A program made the translations under genes and the position numbers. Under the pieces are notes generated by a model. The model was not told the origin of the DNA, did not search any database, and worked only from the letters and a program-made list of their open reading frames with translations. Positions 60,364 to 64,000 of a stretch of DNA of 64,000 nt are shown here, one piece after another. The stretch is taken from positions 12,604,001-12,668,000 of the forward strand of contig JAFFSR010000220.1 of assembly GCA_017163975.1 (NCBI GenBank), read 5' to 3'. The DNA is from Anastatus disparis (lineage: Eukaryota > Arthropoda > Insecta > Hymenoptera > Eupelmidae). Within the stretch, counting starts at the first letter, position 1; each line of letters starts with the position of its first letter.

Positions 60364-60588
60364 GTGAATGAAGAGAATTTTCGTTATCACCTACGCGTGT
60401 CAACTGAAAATAGAGCAACGAAGCTCAGTACGAAAGAGAGAGACAATGAGCAAGTAAGACAGGAAATTACTAATTGCATGTATACGACGCGCGCGATTAT
60501 AATACAACACACGCGGGGAAGAATCCATTTGAGAGTTGTAGATAAACCTCACTTCATTGAGAATAAGCGGAACATAGATATGATATGA
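60364..60588 (+). other. Mixed-composition open frame, no ATG at its 5' end
   Basis: The frame is open from just after a TGA at 60331 to TGA at 60586. It includes STENRATKLSTKERDNEQV and later IHLRVVDKPHFIENKRN. The sequence has several CpGs (GACGCGCGCG, CACACGCGGGG), unlike neighbouring AT-rich DNA. There is no initiator ATG at its start and no convincing acceptor. It could be an internal exon fragment or a regulatory island translated by chance. Confidence 0.2.
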
Positions 60589-60599
60589 TGAAGTCATCG

Positions 60600-62125
60600 A
60601 ATGAAAAAAAAAACAAACTCAATTGGAGTATATTTTCGTAAATAAAGGAAAAAAGGAAGACGTAGTAAATAAAAATTTAGAGATATTCAAACTTTACGAA
60701 ACTTTTTAATGAAATTTTACTAAAGATGAGTATTGGTTTTAAAAAATATAAATTTATCGAAAAAAAAAAAAAGAAATTTCAACAGAAATTTTTTTTATTT
60801 TATATCAAATTTGAATTTTAAAAGACAAGTGTTATCGAACGATAAAGAGTCAATAAAGTTTTTGGAACATTATAGTCAACAAATTGTGTATCAAAAGAAA
60901 TAAATTCATTATAAAAACAAGTATTTAAGAAAAATTAAAAAAACAAAAACAATTTTTATTTATCAAGAATAAAACTATGTATTTAGCACTCATGTTTTAC
61001 TAAAATTTTACATGAGAAGTTAGAATTGTCTTATTATACCAACTTCCAAAACTTGAATGAACATGATATAAAGTTTCGAATTGATGCAAGTAAAACTAAG
61101 TTACCTTCCATTGTAGATAAAAAAAAATTATCAAAAAATAAGAAACATCTTTATTTTACCTAATGAAAACATTTATATAGTTGTAAAGTAAAATTATTCA
61201 GCATACAAAAAATAGAAATACATTATTATCGTTAAAACTTATCAAATTAGTTATCAATAAGTTCAAACGTATACAAATAAAAACATTGATTAATGAAAGT
61301 TACTTCTTCTTCTATAAGAAGTACACTAAAAGCTTACTACGTAAGTAAAGCTTTTTGTGGAGAAAAAAAGAAAGAAAATTTCTTAGTGCTCCCAATTGTA
61401 GTTAAGTTTTTTAAAAAGAAGTAACTAAGCTTGAAATTTTGAAGGAGAAAAAAACGTAGAAGAAGAATGTAAAAGTACTTTTTACACTTTTTTTCTTCCT
61501 TCAAAAGTTGAGCCATTATTATATAGTTGGAAAATTTAGCTGACAAATATGTATATATATAAGTTTTATTTATGTAACTAAAAAGGTGAATCACACAATA
61601 ATTTGATAAAACGATAATGCAATGATCAATAAGGCAAGCATTAAACAGCATACAGTTTTATAATCTAAATTGATAAACTGATTAAAATGATGTTGTAATC
61701 ATTCAAGTCATACGATAATTTGACAAACTTCTCAATTTTTACGTGCACTCATATTCATATAATAATGTTCTTCACTTGATAAATCTTGTTTATTGTATTT
61801 ATACATATACATATACAAATGATTCTCAATGGTAAGCACATGAGCACTATACTCAATATAAATAATCCTCTTTAGATTTGAATTTGTTCAGAATAAATTC
61901 TTCTATCTATTCAATCAATAGTCAATCCAAAAAGGATTTCATGTTCTCATCTCATCGCCATTTATATAGTAATGCAAAGTAGATGCACAAATAAAGAAAA
62001 AAAAAAGAAAAACAACAAAATCAACACTAAAAGCAAAGAAGAGTAAGAAAAAAAAGAAATAAAGAAAAGAAAGATAAAAGATGCTCAGCAAGCGTGGCAT
62101 CATATCGTGCAGATAATAATTCGCA
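60600..62125. other. AT-rich non-coding sequence
   Basis: Homopolymer-rich. Short hairpins lie near 61240 and 61330. No gene was recognised. Confidence 0.5.
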
Positions 62126-62129
62126 TTGA

Positions 62130-62341
62130 TGTACACTTACTTAGGAGGCGGGTACGACGCACTTAAATCCATTCATCGGTTAGCGGTAGGGATATACAAA
62201 AGTTAAAGGAATGGAGGGAAAAAAAACACGAGAAACAAGTATATAGTATATATGAAAGGAGGTAATACTCCCCCTCCCCTTGCCTCCTTTCCCCTTGTTC
62301 AGTTGAAAATATTTATGCATGTGTATATGCACACACATACA

Positions 62342-62400
<59 letters not shown>

Positions 62401-62660
62401 CACATGCATCACGCACGTGCATATGCGCGAGAGTTGTTTTCATTATGTCGGCGACCTCGCAAACTTGACCCTTTCTCTCTCTCTCTCGCTCTTGCACACT
62501 CTCTGACTCTCTATATATGCTCTTATTAAACTTGCATAGCATAACATACGCATGTACCACCTTTAGAACTAACGATGACTTTTATAGCTATTGTAAATCG
62601 CTTTATCCGCTATATAGGCATATACATATAGAGAGAGAAGCTCGAGCAAAATATGTATAA
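62130..62660. promoter_or_regulatory. CpG/CT-rich island around an AT microsatellite
   Basis: Contains GGAGGCGGGTACGACGC at 62143-62159, CCCCTCCCCTTGCCTCC, an AT run (62346-62394), GCACGTGCATATGCGCGAG, and CT tracts at 62473-62490. GAGA elements would read on the minus strand. Composition resembles the promoter-like islands further left. No coding frame beyond simple sequence. Confidence 0.3.
62346..62394. repeat. (AT)n microsatellite
   Basis: About 24 AT dinucleotides within the CpG/CT-rich island. Confidence 0.95.
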
Positions 62661-64000
62661 TGGAATAAGGAAAAAAAAGGATAGAAAATACCAATTGTTG
62701 GAACACGAAAAGAGATATGTATAACAATTGTATATTGAATGAAAATTAAGATGAGCATAAATGTTTATAAAGTTGCGCATGAAAATCTAATGGAGTTTAA
62801 CATTTGAATGCAAAATTTCAAGGGAACAACCTTACTTTATATTGAAATATTAAAAACAAATTTTTTTCTTTATTTTCCATTATATCTTAATATTTATAAA
62901 TAAAAGTAAAATAATTTTTTGAAAAATAACTCATATTATTGCATGAAAAGTATTTTCTACATACTACCGATAAAGTTTGTCGGTCAAGTATCGAAATTGC
63001 AACAAAACGGCGTTAAAGATTTTGGCACCTATATGCGCCCCAGAGAAGAGAAAGAAGAGAGTATTATGTATCACTTTAGGCGTATTTGCTGAATATCCAC
63101 TAAAGAACCCCATTCCAAAAGAGAATAAGCAAAAAACAAGCGTAGTGTATCATATTGCAGGTTTTTTTGGCAGTAAAGACCTTCTTACACTTTGGCTCGT
63201 TTGTTTTTAGTTTAGAAAAAGTAATAAAGAAATATCGTTAATGTTATTAAAAAAAATTTGAAAATAAAAACAAAATAACATTGATATAGTTAACTTAACA
63301 ATATATAGCCAACTGCAATTCTCGCTTTAGATAAGAGACACGTTATAGTCTAACGCAATGATTTAGATAGAGGATGATATACTTAAATTGCATTTAGTTT
63401 ATCTATATCTATAGGCCTGGTGCATTCTCTAATATGCTATTATAGTTTTATATGAGAACTTAATGCTTTCCCATGTTAGTTAAAGGTCGATGTCACCATT
63501 AAAGTAATAAAGTGCATTAATTAATTTGATTATTGATTCAACATATAGTTATATTATTGATTTTTAAAATTATTGTTGGAATAGAGTAAGCAGAATACCT
63601 ATTTAAAAAATTATTAATAATAAGTATAGCAATATATTCAACTTAATTTTGAGCAATTTTTATTTCATTTTCTTTTTATTAAATGGAGAGTTTTATTAAA
63701 TTTAATATAATTTAAATGATCCATTGTATTTAAAAATAGTACGAAGCAGAGTTATTTTCATTTAAAGTATTTAATTTTAATAAGAGAGTAAGACCAATTA
63801 AAAAATGTTAAATTAAAAAAAAAATTAAAATTTTTAAAAAATACCTATTTAATGGAGTTTTTTTTCATTTTTCAATTTGAATAAAGAGCGAATAAAATCA
63901 TCTGTATAAGACAAAAGACACAAATTTTATTCTAAGGTATAACAATTTGAGAACAAGAATTAAAAAAATAAAACAAAACTTGACCATAATAATTATCTTA
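62661..64000. other. AT-rich right end of the window
   Basis: A 77-codon frame at 62977-63210 has a more mixed composition (for example APICAPEKRKKR and VVYHIAGFFG). It contains two loosely similar stretches about 90 bases apart (TATGTATCAC and AGTGTATCAT contexts). I recognise no family and cannot support a gene. The rest is AT-rich. Confidence 0.4.

Noticed and set aside
61337..61651. 104-codon minus-strand ORF
   Set aside because: Rich in Phe, Leu, Lys and Tyr as expected from AT-rich DNA; no domain, no matching splice sites.
62180..62560. 126-codon minus-strand ORF
   Set aside because: The centre is an Ile-Tyr repeat encoded by the AT microsatellite, with flanks from GA tracts; longest frame in its area but not coding-like.

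Overview
This is a strongly AT-rich piece of a eukaryotic, most likely insect, chromosome. Protein-coding sequence is sparse and split into exons with GT/AG junctions and introns of up to 16.7 kb. CpG-rich islands with GAGA tracts stand out from the AT-rich background. tRNA-derived SINEs and MITE-type transposons are frequent. The AT bias with unsuppressed CpG would fit a wasp or other hymenopteran, but the sequence alone does not prove the order.

Only one protein gene is securely recognised. Four + strand exons (1721-1835, 5706-6116, 22829-23082, 24070-24193) join in frame into the last 300 residues of a major facilitator superfamily transporter of the MFSD12 family. MFSD12 is a lysosomal/melanosomal membrane protein linked to cysteine import. 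The 5' exons lie left of the window. Its last long intron (6117-22828) is a landing zone for mobile DNA: two tRNA-derived SINE copies with a shared 3' tail, two TTAA-flanked palindromic MITEs (9312-9692, 15558-16073), a 76-bp TA MITE and a 1.4-kb inverted-terminal-repeat element. A third SINE copy, inverted, sits in the final intron.

From 24.5 to 30.3 kb the sequence is intergenic. It holds a SINE copy and a 1.8-kb element made of about eight diverged 165-bp tandem units followed by a CA microsatellite.

From 30.3 kb onward the character changes. A CpG-rich, GAGA-rich region (30.3-32.7 kb) looks like the promoter and long untranslated first exon of a second + strand gene. I infer an initiator near 31078 and a splice donor at 32644, with a second candidate untranslated exon at 43528-43770. 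No coding exon of that gene is recognisable before the window ends, so 32.6-64 kb is probably its intronic regulatory landscape. Short GC-rich islands, several with TATA boxes or a GTAAACAA motif next to GCGC-rich sequence, are scattered through it. Dense palindromes lie at 35.3-35.8 kb, three evenly spaced short inverted repeats at 40.5-40.75 kb, and a large inverted duplication with roughly 0.5-kb arms at about 55.3-58.6 kb. That duplication encloses a 740-bp TA MITE, a 105-bp inverted repeat and a three-unit tandem repeat.

I found no CRISPR array, no rRNA, no convincing functional tRNA gene and no clearly new protein system. The unusual content is structural: palindromes, nested repeats and regulatory islands.
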